From Paenibacillus cymbidii (lineage in GTDB: Bacteria; Bacillota; Bacilli; Paenibacillales; NBRC-103111), in NCBI RefSeq assembly GCF_004764705.1, contig NZ_SHLX01000017.1:1-64000 (forward strand): 64,000 nucleotides of DNA, given 5' to 3'. Shown piece after piece: positions 1 to 7,747 of this stretch (position 1 is the stretch's first letter; each line of letters begins with the position of its first letter). The notes under the pieces are model-generated. The model saw nothing but the letters and a program-made list of their open reading frames with translations. It had not been told where the DNA came from and ran no database searches. Both the position numbers and the translations under genes were made by a program.

Positions 1-134
1 GCTTGGGCTACGTCCGCAAGCCGGGAAACACTTTCGATTCATTTTTCAAAGATCACTGTCTTAAAGAGTCTAAAAAAATATTCAAGAGCAACCACCAATC
101 GGTAGCTGCTCTTAGCATACAAGGAGATTCAACC

Positions 135-1238
135 ATGAAAGCTTACCACATCGCCGTGCTGCCGGGAGACGGCATCGGCATTGAAGTGACGGAAACCGCG
201 CTGCGCGTGCTGCAGGAGGCGGGCGAGTTGTACGGTGCCGCGTTCGAACTGGAATCGTTCGACGCGGGTGCGGGACGCTACTTGCGGACCGGCACCGCAA
301 TGCCGGAAGACGCGTTCGCCCACTGCAAGGCCGCCGATGCCATTCTGATGGGGGCGATCGGCTTGCCCGAAGTCAGGCACCCGGACGGGCGCGAGGTGAA
401 CGGAGACGTCATTTTCCGGCTGCGCTTCGAGCTCGATCTTTACGCGGGCGTCAGGCCGATCAAGCTTTATGAAGGCGTAACCAGCTCGCTGCGGAATACG
501 GAGGCCGGCATCGACTACGTGGTCGTCCGCGAGAACACGGAAGGGCTGTACGCTTCCCGCACCGGCTCGATCAACATCCGCGGCGAAGTCGCGATCGACA
601 CGCTTGTGCTTACGCGCACAGGCACGGAGAAAATTACCGACTACGCTTACCGGCTGGCGGCAAAACGAAACGGCCGGCCGGCCGACGGCCGCCGGATCGT
701 CACCTGCGTCGACAAGTCCAACGTGCTTAGCTCTTATGCTTATTTTCGCCACATTTTCGACGAGGTCGGCAGCCGCTATCCGGACATTGCAAAAGATTAT
801 GCCTACGTGGATGCCATGACGTTGTATCAGGTGATGAATCCGCAGTATTATGATGTTGTAGTCGCCGAGAACATGTTCGGCGACATATTGTCGGATCTTG
901 CCGCTGCAACGGTCGGCGGACTCGGGCTTGCGCCTTCCGGGGACATCGGGGCGCATCACGCGATGTTCCAGCCTTCTCACGGCACGGCCCCTACGATTGC
1001 CGGACGCAATATCGCCAATCCGCTGGCGACGGTGCTTTCCGTCGCGATGATGCTGGAGTGGCTCGCGGACCGGCACCCGCACGACAGCGCGCTGGCCGCG
1101 GCCGGCCGCGCGATCGAAAGCGCTGTCGCCGACGTGCTGCGCCAAGGCGACGTGCGCACGCGCGACATCGGCGGGCAATCGGGTACGTCTCAGGTAGGGG
1201 ACGCTATCGTGGCAGCGATAAGGCAAGCAAGCCGCTAG
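135..1238 (+). CDS. isocitrate/isopropylmalate dehydrogenase-family enzyme
   Basis: A 367-residue protein of the NAD-dependent beta-decarboxylating dehydrogenase family (LeuB, tartrate/D-malate dehydrogenase and isocitrate dehydrogenase). It opens with the nucleotide-fold start AVLPGDGIG, has the substrate-loop motif VVRENTEGLYASR, and near the C-terminus has SHGTAPTIAGRNIANP, the family signature. Length fits LeuB-type enzymes (about 350-370). The ATG at 135 has AAGGAG 14 nt upstream. No leucine genes lie nearby; a GntR regulator starts 18 nt downstream and sugar-use genes follow. A catabolic role on a hydroxy-diacid is therefore more likely than leucine synthesis, but the substrate cannot be read from sequence. 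Confidence 0.85.
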   Translation: MKAYHIAVLPGDGIGIEVTETALRVLQEAGELYGAAFELESFDAGAGRYLRTGTAMPEDAFAHCKAADAILMGAIGLPEVRHPDGREVNGDVIFRLRFELDLYAGVRPIKLYEGVTSSLRNTEAGIDYVVVRENTEGLYASRTGSINIRGEVAIDTLVLTRTGTEKITDYAYRLAAKRNGRPADGRRIVTCVDKSNVLSSYAYFRHIFDEVGSRYPDIAKDYAYVDAMTLYQVMNPQYYDVVVAENMFGDILSDLAAATVGGLGLAPSGDIGAHHAMFQPSHGTAPTIAGRNIANPLATVLSVAMMLEWLADRHPHDSALAAAGRAIESAVADVLRQGDVRTRDIGGQSGTSQVGDAIVAAIRQASR

Positions 1239-1256
1239 AGGGGATGGGCGAACGCC

Positions 1257-1904
1257 GTGCTGCTGCAATCGAAATCTACGCTGGATTACACCGTATACAG
1301 CAAGATCAAGGAAATGATTATCGCCAAGCAGTTGAAGCCTGGGGAAGCGATCGTGCAGAACCAGCTGTCGCAGACGCTTGGCGTCAGCCGGACGCCGCTG
1401 CGCAAGGCGCTGGGCGAACTGGAGAAGGAAGGCCTGCTGGAAAGCTCGCCGGTCGGCTGGTTCGTCAAGGAATTCACGATGAAAGACATGGTGTCGGTAT
1501 TCGAGATTCGCGCCGTGCTCGAAGGGCTCGCCTGCCGGCTCGCCGCAGGCAAGCTGGAAGCGCCCGACCTGGCTTACCTGCGCGCCATGTTCCAGCAAGC
1601 GTACAAGAGCTTCCAGAACAAGATGGCCGACGCGTACTACAAGGCGGACGTCAAGTTTCACAACACGATCGTCGAAGCCGCCGGCGACCCGGTGCTCGCC
1701 CGCACGCTGAACGGCGCGCGAATCATCGCCACCAGCCAGGTGCAAGGGCTGTACCGCGATCCGGAGGAAACGTTCGGCGAGCATATGGCGATCATCGATG
1801 CGCTCGAAGCGCAAAACGGCGATTTGGCGGAGACGCTGATGCGCAGCCATATCCAGCAGGCCATTCCGCTGCTGCAGTCGGGCACGTATACCATTTACAA
1901 GTAG
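1257..1904 (+). CDS. GntR-family transcriptional regulator, FadR/FCD type
   Basis: A 215-residue regulator. Residues about 10-75 form the GntR winged helix (YSKIKEMIIAKQLKPGEAI, then LSQTLGVSRTPLRKALGELEKEGL). Residues about 85-210 form the helical FCD effector domain, with likely metal or ligand residues in KFHNTIVEAAGDP and the histidine of FGEHMAIIDAL. The start is GTG at 1257 behind AGAGGGG. It lies 18 nt after the dehydrogenase gene and probably controls this carbohydrate/acid catabolic operon. FCD regulators usually sense small carboxylates or sugar acids, which fits the adjacent decarboxylating dehydrogenase. Confidence 0.9.
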   Translation: MLLQSKSTLDYTVYSKIKEMIIAKQLKPGEAIVQNQLSQTLGVSRTPLRKALGELEKEGLLESSPVGWFVKEFTMKDMVSVFEIRAVLEGLACRLAAGKLEAPDLAYLRAMFQQAYKSFQNKMADAYYKADVKFHNTIVEAAGDPVLARTLNGARIIATSQVQGLYRDPEETFGEHMAIIDALEAQNGDLAETLMRSHIQQAIPLLQSGTYTIYK

Positions 1905-1958
1905 AAGATTGCCGATCATTCCCTTGAAAATGACCAGTAACCGCTTCGAGGAGGCCCC

Positions 1959-3014
1959 ATGACAACAGCAACGTTAACCGGTCTCCTGATCGGAGCGGGG
2001 CACTTCGCCCACATCCAGATGGAGGCCTGGCAAGCGGTCCGCGGCGGCGCGATCGGCGGCATCCTCAGCCGCACGAAGGAAGAAGCCGCGCTGCTCGCGG
2101 ACCGGTACGGCATCCCGGCTTTCGGCGACTGGGACGACGCCGTCCGGACGCTGCGCCCGGACTTTCTCGACATTTGCACGCCGCCGGATTCGCATCTGTC
2201 GTACGCGAAGCGGGGCGCCGACCGCGGCTTGCCGGTGCTGTGCCAGAAGCCGGTCGCCCCGACGCTGGCGGAGAGCCAGGCGCTCGTCGCGTACTGCGCG
2301 GCCAAGGGCGTACCGCTGATGATCAACGAGAACTGGCGCTGGCAAGGCTGGTACCGGGAGATTCGCCGGATGATCGATCTTGGCATGCTCGGTATTGTAT
2401 ACCACGTATACTTCGCCATGCGGCCCGGCGACGGCTGGGGAGAGGAGCCTTACCCGGTGCAGCCGTATTTTAAAACGATGCCGCGCTTCCTGATGTTCGA
2501 AACCGGCGTGCACTGGCTCGACACGTTTCGTTTCCTGTTCGGCGAGCTGGACAGCGTATATTGCCAGACGCGCAAAATCAATCCCGTCATTGCCGGGGAA
2601 GATTTGGCTGTGGTGCATGTCAATTTCGCCAGCGGCGCGGTCGGCATTTACGATGCGAACCGCACGACCTACATGGAGCAGGTTCGTTCCGCCACTTACG
2701 GCTGCATGACGGTGGAAGGCACGGAAGGCAAGCTGCGGCTGGATGAAAACGGTGCCATCTTTTACACGCCGCGCGGCGGCACGGAAGCGGCGCACGAGTA
2801 CCGCATTCCGGACGGCTGGAAGGGCGGCGGCGCCACCTTCGCGCAGCAGCACTTTATCGACGGCTTGCGGGACGGCGTGCCGTTCGAGTCGTCGGGGGAA
2901 CAATATTTGCAGACGGTTCGCGCCGTATACGCCTGCTACGAATCTGCCGAACGGCAGCAGGTCGTCCGGCTCGGACAAACGACGGAGGGGAAAGCATGCG
3001 CAACACCGCAGTAA
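1959..3014 (+). CDS. Gfo/Idh/MocA-family oxidoreductase
   Basis: A 351-residue NAD(P)-dependent oxidoreductase. The N-terminal Rossmann fold begins LLIGAGHFAHI and continues through DICTPPDSHL and the conserved KP of LCQKPVAPT (about residue 95), which carries the catalytic-region lysine. The C-terminal half is the alpha/beta sheet domain, with FETGVHWLDTFRFLFGE supplying the usual H/D pair. The ATG at 1959 follows GAGGAGG. The 3' end overlaps the following hydrolase gene by 19 nt, which implies translational coupling. It probably acts on a sugar, sugar acid or inositol taken up by the adjacent transporter. Confidence 0.88.
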   Translation: MTTATLTGLLIGAGHFAHIQMEAWQAVRGGAIGGILSRTKEEAALLADRYGIPAFGDWDDAVRTLRPDFLDICTPPDSHLSYAKRGADRGLPVLCQKPVAPTLAESQALVAYCAAKGVPLMINENWRWQGWYREIRRMIDLGMLGIVYHVYFAMRPGDGWGEEPYPVQPYFKTMPRFLMFETGVHWLDTFRFLFGELDSVYCQTRKINPVIAGEDLAVVHVNFASGAVGIYDANRTTYMEQVRSATYGCMTVEGTEGKLRLDENGAIFYTPRGGTEAAHEYRIPDGWKGGGATFAQQHFIDGLRDGVPFESSGEQYLQTVRAVYACYESAERQQVVRLGQTTEGKACATPQ

Positions 3015-4021
3015 GCATTCAAGGCGACCGGTTTCTGGTCAACGGCGAACTGACCTACAAGGGGCGCTACTGGAACGGCATCCGCATCGAGGGGCTGCTC
3101 ATGAACAGCCGGATGGTGCAAGGGGCGTTCGACGATCTGAACCAAGACACCGCCGTTCGCTGGGCGTACCCCGATACGGGCGTCTGGGACGCGGAGCGCA
3201 ACACGCGGGAATTCATCGAACAGATGCCGATATGGAAGGCGCACGGTTTGGCGGCGTTCACGATCAACCTGCAAGGAGGCAGCCCGGAAGGCTATTCGCT
3301 TATGCAGCCGTGGCACAATTCCGCCTTCCGCACGGACGGCAGCCTGCGGGAAGATTATATGAGCCGGTTCGCACGCATCGTCGACCGCGCCGACGAACTG
3401 GGTCTGGTCGTCATTCTCGGCTTTCTCTACTTCGGTCAGGACGACCGGCTGAGCGGCGAATACGCCGTGAAGCAAGCGGTGGCGAACGCCACGGCCTGGA
3501 TCGTGAAGAGCGGTTATACGAACGTGCTCGTGGAAATCGCCAATGAATGCGATTACCCGATGTACACGCACGACATTATCCGCGCGAGCCGCATTCACGA
3601 GCTGATCGAGCTGTCGCGCATTGTGGCGCATGCGATCGATCCGCAGTTTCCGCTGCTGATCGGCACCAGCTTCCGCGGCGCCACAGTGCCCACCGACAAC
3701 GTGATGGCGGTATCGGACTTCCTGCTCATTCACGGCAACTCGGCGCCGGCGGCCTGGATTCCGCAGCAGATCGACATGATCCGCTCCCGGGCGGCTTACC
3801 GCGGCCAGCCGATCGTCAATAACGAAGACGATCACTTCGACTTCGACAAGGAAACGTATCACATGCTGCTGGCCGTCCAGCGCGGTGCTTCATGGGGCTA
3901 TTTCGACCCCGGCGCCAGCGATTACGAGGACGGTTTCCAGAACCCTCCGGTCAACTGGGGACTAAGCACGGAACGGAAACGGCAGTTTTTTGCCAAGCTG
4001 AAAGAAATGACGGGCGTGTAA
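2996..4021 (+). CDS. putative glycoside hydrolase (clan-A TIM-barrel type)
   Basis: A 341-residue protein without a signal peptide, so probably cytoplasmic. It resembles cellulase-family TIM barrels: LVEIANECDY (about residue 183) carries the Asn-Glu pair typical of the acid/base in clan GH-A, and VNNEDDHFDF (about residue 277) supplies a second glutamate where the nucleophile is expected. It starts inside the 3' end of the Gfo/Idh gene (19-nt overlap). It is probably an intracellular oligosaccharide-processing enzyme for imported sugars; the exact family and linkage are not recognised. Confidence 0.65.
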   Translation: MRNTAVSIQGDRFLVNGELTYKGRYWNGIRIEGLLMNSRMVQGAFDDLNQDTAVRWAYPDTGVWDAERNTREFIEQMPIWKAHGLAAFTINLQGGSPEGYSLMQPWHNSAFRTDGSLREDYMSRFARIVDRADELGLVVILGFLYFGQDDRLSGEYAVKQAVANATAWIVKSGYTNVLVEIANECDYPMYTHDIIRASRIHELIELSRIVAHAIDPQFPLLIGTSFRGATVPTDNVMAVSDFLLIHGNSAPAAWIPQQIDMIRSRAAYRGQPIVNNEDDHFDFDKETYHMLLAVQRGASWGYFDPGASDYEDGFQNPPVNWGLSTERKRQFFAKLKEMTGV

Positions 4022-4026
4022 CCGCC

Positions 4027-4057
4027 AGGGCGTGTCTGAAAACCTGCGGCACGCCCT
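4027..4057 (+). terminator. intergenic hairpin, possible terminator or attenuator
   Basis: Arms AGGGCGTG (4027-4034) and CACGCCCT (4050-4057) form a perfect 8-bp stem with a 15-nt loop, just after the hydrolase stop codon. There is no clear U tract, so it may process or stabilise the operon mRNA rather than end it. The transporter genes start 86 nt further on. Confidence 0.4.
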
Positions 4058-4142
4058 CGCGTTGCGGGACCGAGAGTGCCGGAAGGCACATCTTTCGCAC
4101 CTTCGTAAGCCAAATTCTATCTAAAAAGCGAGATGATTGCCA

Positions 4143-5057
4143 ATGGGCTCGAACGAATCGGCACTGCGTTATTGGAGCCGTCATCGAGCGTTCTACATCA
4201 TGCTGATCCCGGGCGTCCTGTATTTTCTGCTGTTCAAGTTCGTCCCGCTGATCGGCAGCGTGATCGCGTTCCAGGACTACGACATTTTCCAAGGGTTTCT
4301 GCACAGCCGGTGGGTCGGCCTTCAGTGGTTTCATGAATTTCTGACCTTCCCCCAATTCCGGCGGTTGCTCGTGAATACGGTGCTGATCAGCTTCTATCAG
4401 CTGCTGTTCGCTTTTCCGGCTCCCATCATCATTGCGCTTCTGCTCAACGAGCTGCGCCACGCCGTCTTCAAGCGTACCATCCAAACGATCGTTTATGTGC
4501 CGCATTTCCTGTCCTGGGTTATTGTCGGCGGGCTTGCCTACATGCTGCTGTCTCCGCGAATCGGGTTAATCAACCAGCTAATCTCCGGACTCGGTTACGA
4601 TCCGATCATCTTCCTTCAGAACCCCGACTACACAAGATCCATCATCACGATATCCGGCATCTGGAAAGAAATGGGTTGGAACGCAATCGTATTTCTGGCA
4701 GCCCTGGCCAGCATCAGTCCATCGCTGTACGAAGCGGCCAAAATGGACGGCGCAGGAAGATGGAGGCAATTTCTGCATATCACACTGCCGGGTTTGCTGC
4801 CGGTCATCATGCTGCTGCTGCTGCTCAAGATCGGCCATCTGCTCGACCTTGGCTTTGAGCAAATTTACGTCTTCCTGAATCCGATGACGTATTCGGTTGG
4901 CGACGTGATCGATACTTATACCGTACGCCAAGGCATCACGCGGGGCGAATTCAGCTTCACGACCGCGATCGGGCTGTTCAAATCGGTGATCGGCTTTCTG
5001 CTGCTGCTTGTGGCCAACCGCACCAGCCGGGCAACTACCGGCGAAGGGCTTTTCTGA
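4143..5057 (+). CDS. carbohydrate ABC transporter permease (LplB/YtcP-partner type)
   Basis: A 304-residue inner-membrane permease of the CUT1 carbohydrate-uptake family. About six hydrophobic segments are visible, beginning IMLIPGVLYFLLFKFVPLIG. The cytoplasmic EAA loop that contacts the ATPase is present as EAAKMDGAGRWRQFLHITLPG at about residues 200-220. The ATG at 4143 is preferred; a TTG six bases upstream and an out-of-frame ATG at 4133 are alternatives, and the ribosome site (AGCGAG) is weak. It is the first permease of a permease-permease-binding protein set, the order used by LplBC/YtcP-like importers. Confidence 0.92.
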   Translation: MGSNESALRYWSRHRAFYIMLIPGVLYFLLFKFVPLIGSVIAFQDYDIFQGFLHSRWVGLQWFHEFLTFPQFRRLLVNTVLISFYQLLFAFPAPIIIALLLNELRHAVFKRTIQTIVYVPHFLSWVIVGGLAYMLLSPRIGLINQLISGLGYDPIIFLQNPDYTRSIITISGIWKEMGWNAIVFLAALASISPSLYEAAKMDGAGRWRQFLHITLPGLLPVIMLLLLLKIGHLLDLGFEQIYVFLNPMTYSVGDVIDTYTVRQGITRGEFSFTTAIGLFKSVIGFLLLLVANRTSRATTGEGLF

Positions 5058-5135
5058 GGGGTCCCGCAAAGTATTGGAATCAACATCGAAGCAAAAGCTC
5101 CACTGTGTGGGGTCAGAAGAGTGGGGGAAAGAACT

Positions 5136-6014
5136 ATGCCTATCAAACGATCGGCGGGGGAACGAACGTTCGACACGTTCAATATCCTGCTGCTGCTCGT
5201 CATCAGCCTGACGGTGATCATACCCTTTTTGTATATTCTAGCCTGCTCGTTCAGTTCGACGAATGCGTTGATCCAGGGGCGCGTCAAGCTGTGGCCGGTC
5301 GAATTCAATGTCGACAATTATGTGCTGGTGCTGCAGAACGACGTGTTCTGGCGATCGCTCGGCGTTACCGTCATCGTTGTCGTTTCGGGAACGCTGCTCA
5401 ATATGGTGCTTACCGTATTGACGGCGTATCCGCTGTCGAGGCCGAAGCTCAAGGGCAAGCGGCTCATTCTGCTCGGGATCGTGTTCACGATGATTTTCCA
5501 GGCGCCGATCATTCCGACCTATCTGCTGGTCAAACAGCTCGGCATGCTGAACACGTTGTGGGCGCTGGTGGTTCCGCTCGCTTTAAGCGCTTTCAATTTG
5601 CTGATCTGCCTGACCTCCTTCCGGTCATTGCCGGAAGAACTGCTGGAGGCGGCGCGCGTCGACGGCATGAGCGAGTACCGCATTTTGGGCCGGATCGTGA
5701 TTCCGCTGTCCGTGCCGATCGTGGTGACGCTGATGCTGTTCTACGCCGTCAGCCACTGGAACAATTACTTTTCGTCGCTGCTCTATATCACGAACCGCAG
5801 CGCCCGGCCGCTGCAGCTTTACTTGTACAATATCATCGCGCAGTTCAACATGAGCGAAAGCTTCCCGGAAGCGCTCGACGCCACGATGAAGGTATCGCCG
5901 CAAGGGCTGCAGATGACGGTCATCATCGTATCGACGCTGCCGATCCTGCTCATTTATCCGTTCATCCAGAGACATTTCATCAAGGGAGCGCTGCTCGGCT
6001 CGATCAAAGAATGA
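5136..6014 (+). CDS. carbohydrate ABC transporter permease (LplC/YtcP type)
   Basis: A 292-residue membrane protein, the second CUT1 permease. It has an N-terminal hydrophobic segment (ILLLLVISLTVIIPFLYIL) and five more segments. The EAA motif reads EAARVDGMSEYRILGRIVIP (about residues 180-200). The ATG at 5136 follows GGGGGAAAG. It pairs with the upstream permease to form the channel of the importer. No ATP-binding subunit is encoded in this cluster, so a shared MsmX-type ATPase elsewhere is expected, as is common in Firmicutes. Confidence 0.92.
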   Translation: MPIKRSAGERTFDTFNILLLLVISLTVIIPFLYILACSFSSTNALIQGRVKLWPVEFNVDNYVLVLQNDVFWRSLGVTVIVVVSGTLLNMVLTVLTAYPLSRPKLKGKRLILLGIVFTMIFQAPIIPTYLLVKQLGMLNTLWALVVPLALSAFNLLICLTSFRSLPEELLEAARVDGMSEYRILGRIVIPLSVPIVVTLMLFYAVSHWNNYFSSLLYITNRSARPLQLYLYNIIAQFNMSESFPEALDATMKVSPQGLQMTVIIVSTLPILLIYPFIQRHFIKGALLGSIKE

Positions 6015-6069
6015 GAGGCGATGCCGCAAGGCATTTAATCTATATATGGCAAAGGGAGGTTTCACACGC

Positions 6070-7635
6070 ATGAATCGTCAGCAAGTGAAAAAGTGGGTGG
6101 GCGCCGCAGCGGTCGTATCCTTGATCGCCACAACGGCTTGTTCATCCGGCAAAGAGAATCAATCGGCGTCAAGTTCGCCGTCGGCATCGCCGACGCAAGC
6201 AGCAGCTTCGGCTTCGGCATCGCCGCAACCGACGACGAGCGCGCCGGCTGAAATCAAGATGTACGTATCCGATTTCGGCAAAGAGACGCCGGCCAAGGAC
6301 AATCCGTTCGTCAAGTACATGGAAGGCAAAACGAACACGAAGCTGAATCTTACGTTTTTGCCGCACGGCACCGGCTCGCAGTACCTGGACAATCTCAAGC
6401 TGAAATTCGCCGCCGGCGATTTTCCGGACGTATACATGAACTTCTCCGGCCCGGAAGCCGATCTGATCAAGAACGACAAGGTACTGCCGCTTAACGATCT
6501 CATCGACAAGTATGGCCCGAACCTGAAGAAATATATCCCGAAACAGGCTTGGGACGCCGTAAGCCAGAACGGCAAAATTCTCGCCATCCCGCAGCCGAAC
6601 ACCACTTCGGGCAATGTGCTGTTCATCCGCAAGGATTGGCTCGACAAGCTGAACCTGCAGGTGCCGAAGACGTCGGACGAACTGCTGAACGTCCTGCGCG
6701 CTTTCCGCGACGGCGACCCGAACGGCAACGGCAAGAAGGACGAAATCCCGTTCTCGATGCGCGAGAAAATATCGTGGGGCGAAAATATTTTCGGCATGTG
6801 GGGAGTAAGCACGCAGTGGCATGAAATGTATCTCAACAACGAAGTCATATTCGCCAACCTGACGCCCAATATGTTGAAAGGCGTTGAATATTTGCGCACG
6901 ATGTATACCGAGAAGCTGCTCGATACCGAATTCCTGACGAACACCAAAGCGATCTGGGAACAGAAGGTCAAATCCGGACTCGTCGGCGTATTCGATCATG
7001 TACCGGATCAAGCCTGGCAGTGGCAGCTTGACGTCACCGCCGGCGCAACCGGCCAGAAGCCGGATATCATTGCGATCCCGACACCGCGCGGCACCGGCTA
7101 TGACGGCCCGCTCGGCACGAAATGGAACCCGGTCTCCAAGACGTATATCATCTTCAAATCGGCGAAAAATCCGGAAGCGATTGTCAAGTACTTCGACTGG
7201 CTCCTGAGCGATGAAGGCCAAATCTTTGCATCGCTTGGCATCGAAGGCACGACGTACAAAAAAGAAGGCGACAAGCTCGTGTTCGACACGACGAAGCTGA
7301 AGGATGTTACCTTCCTGACGGATATGTTTGCCATGAACGGCTACAACGACAAGATTGTGCAAGCCAAAAACCCCGATCCTGTTGCCTATGGCAAAATCAA
7401 GACAGCGCTTGACATCGTCAGCAAGGAAGGGTTCGTCAACGAAGCGGTCGGGATGCCGCCGATCGCCAACGATTTCAACATGCACACGATGTTTCAGGAA
7501 GAAGCGGCGAAGATCATCACCGGCGCCGATCCGGTCGATAAATTCAACGATTTCGTCGCGACGTGGCGCAAGCAGAACGGCGACAAGCTGATCAAGGAAA
7601 GAACCGACTGGTATAACCAATATCGGAAGAAGTAA
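6070..7635 (+). CDS. extracellular sugar-binding lipoprotein of the ABC importer
   Basis: A 521-residue substrate-binding protein (family 1, LplA-like). The first 24 residues are a lipoprotein signal: basic MNRQQVKKW, a hydrophobic core, then ATTAC with Cys24 as the lipidation site. A Ser/Pro/Ala-rich spacer (about 25-62) tethers the globular domain to the membrane. The body shows typical motifs such as KFAAGDFPDVYMNFSG and FDWLLSDEGQ. The start at 6070 lies 10 nt behind GGGAGGT. It follows the two permease genes and is followed by a stable hairpin, a common way to raise binding-protein expression over the permeases. Confidence 0.92.
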   Translation: MNRQQVKKWVGAAAVVSLIATTACSSGKENQSASSSPSASPTQAAASASASPQPTTSAPAEIKMYVSDFGKETPAKDNPFVKYMEGKTNTKLNLTFLPHGTGSQYLDNLKLKFAAGDFPDVYMNFSGPEADLIKNDKVLPLNDLIDKYGPNLKKYIPKQAWDAVSQNGKILAIPQPNTTSGNVLFIRKDWLDKLNLQVPKTSDELLNVLRAFRDGDPNGNGKKDEIPFSMREKISWGENIFGMWGVSTQWHEMYLNNEVIFANLTPNMLKGVEYLRTMYTEKLLDTEFLTNTKAIWEQKVKSGLVGVFDHVPDQAWQWQLDVTAGATGQKPDIIAIPTPRGTGYDGPLGTKWNPVSKTYIIFKSAKNPEAIVKYFDWLLSDEGQIFASLGIEGTTYKKEGDKLVFDTTKLKDVTFLTDMFAMNGYNDKIVQAKNPDPVAYGKIKTALDIVSKEGFVNEAVGMPPIANDFNMHTMFQEEAAKIITGADPVDKFNDFVATWRKQNGDKLIKERTDWYNQYRKK

Positions 7636-7652
7636 GCGAACGGAGCGGGGCA

Positions 7653-7688
7653 GGCGCCGCAAGAGCGGGCAACGGTTGTTGCGGCGCC
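7653..7688 (+). terminator. stable hairpin after the binding-protein gene
   Basis: GGCGCCGCAA (7653-7662) pairs perfectly with TTGCGGCGCC (7679-7688) across a 16-nt loop, starting 17 nt after the stop. No U run follows. It may be a partial terminator or an mRNA-stabilising stem between the transporter and the beta-helix gene. Confidence 0.5.
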
Positions 7689-7747
7689 CCGCCATCCCGC
7701 CGGACCAATCATGAATCCAATCATCATTCAATGGGAGGGAATTGAGG

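Noticed and set aside
1-134. A 44-codon upstream extension of the first dehydrogenase frame
   Set aside because: The ATG at 135 has its own ribosome site, and the extension does not resemble family N-termini; no separate gene is supported in these bases.
129-1919. A 596-codon minus-strand frame opposite the dehydrogenase and GntR genes
   Set aside because: The plus strand has two recognised proteins with ribosome sites; the antisense frame is composition-driven.
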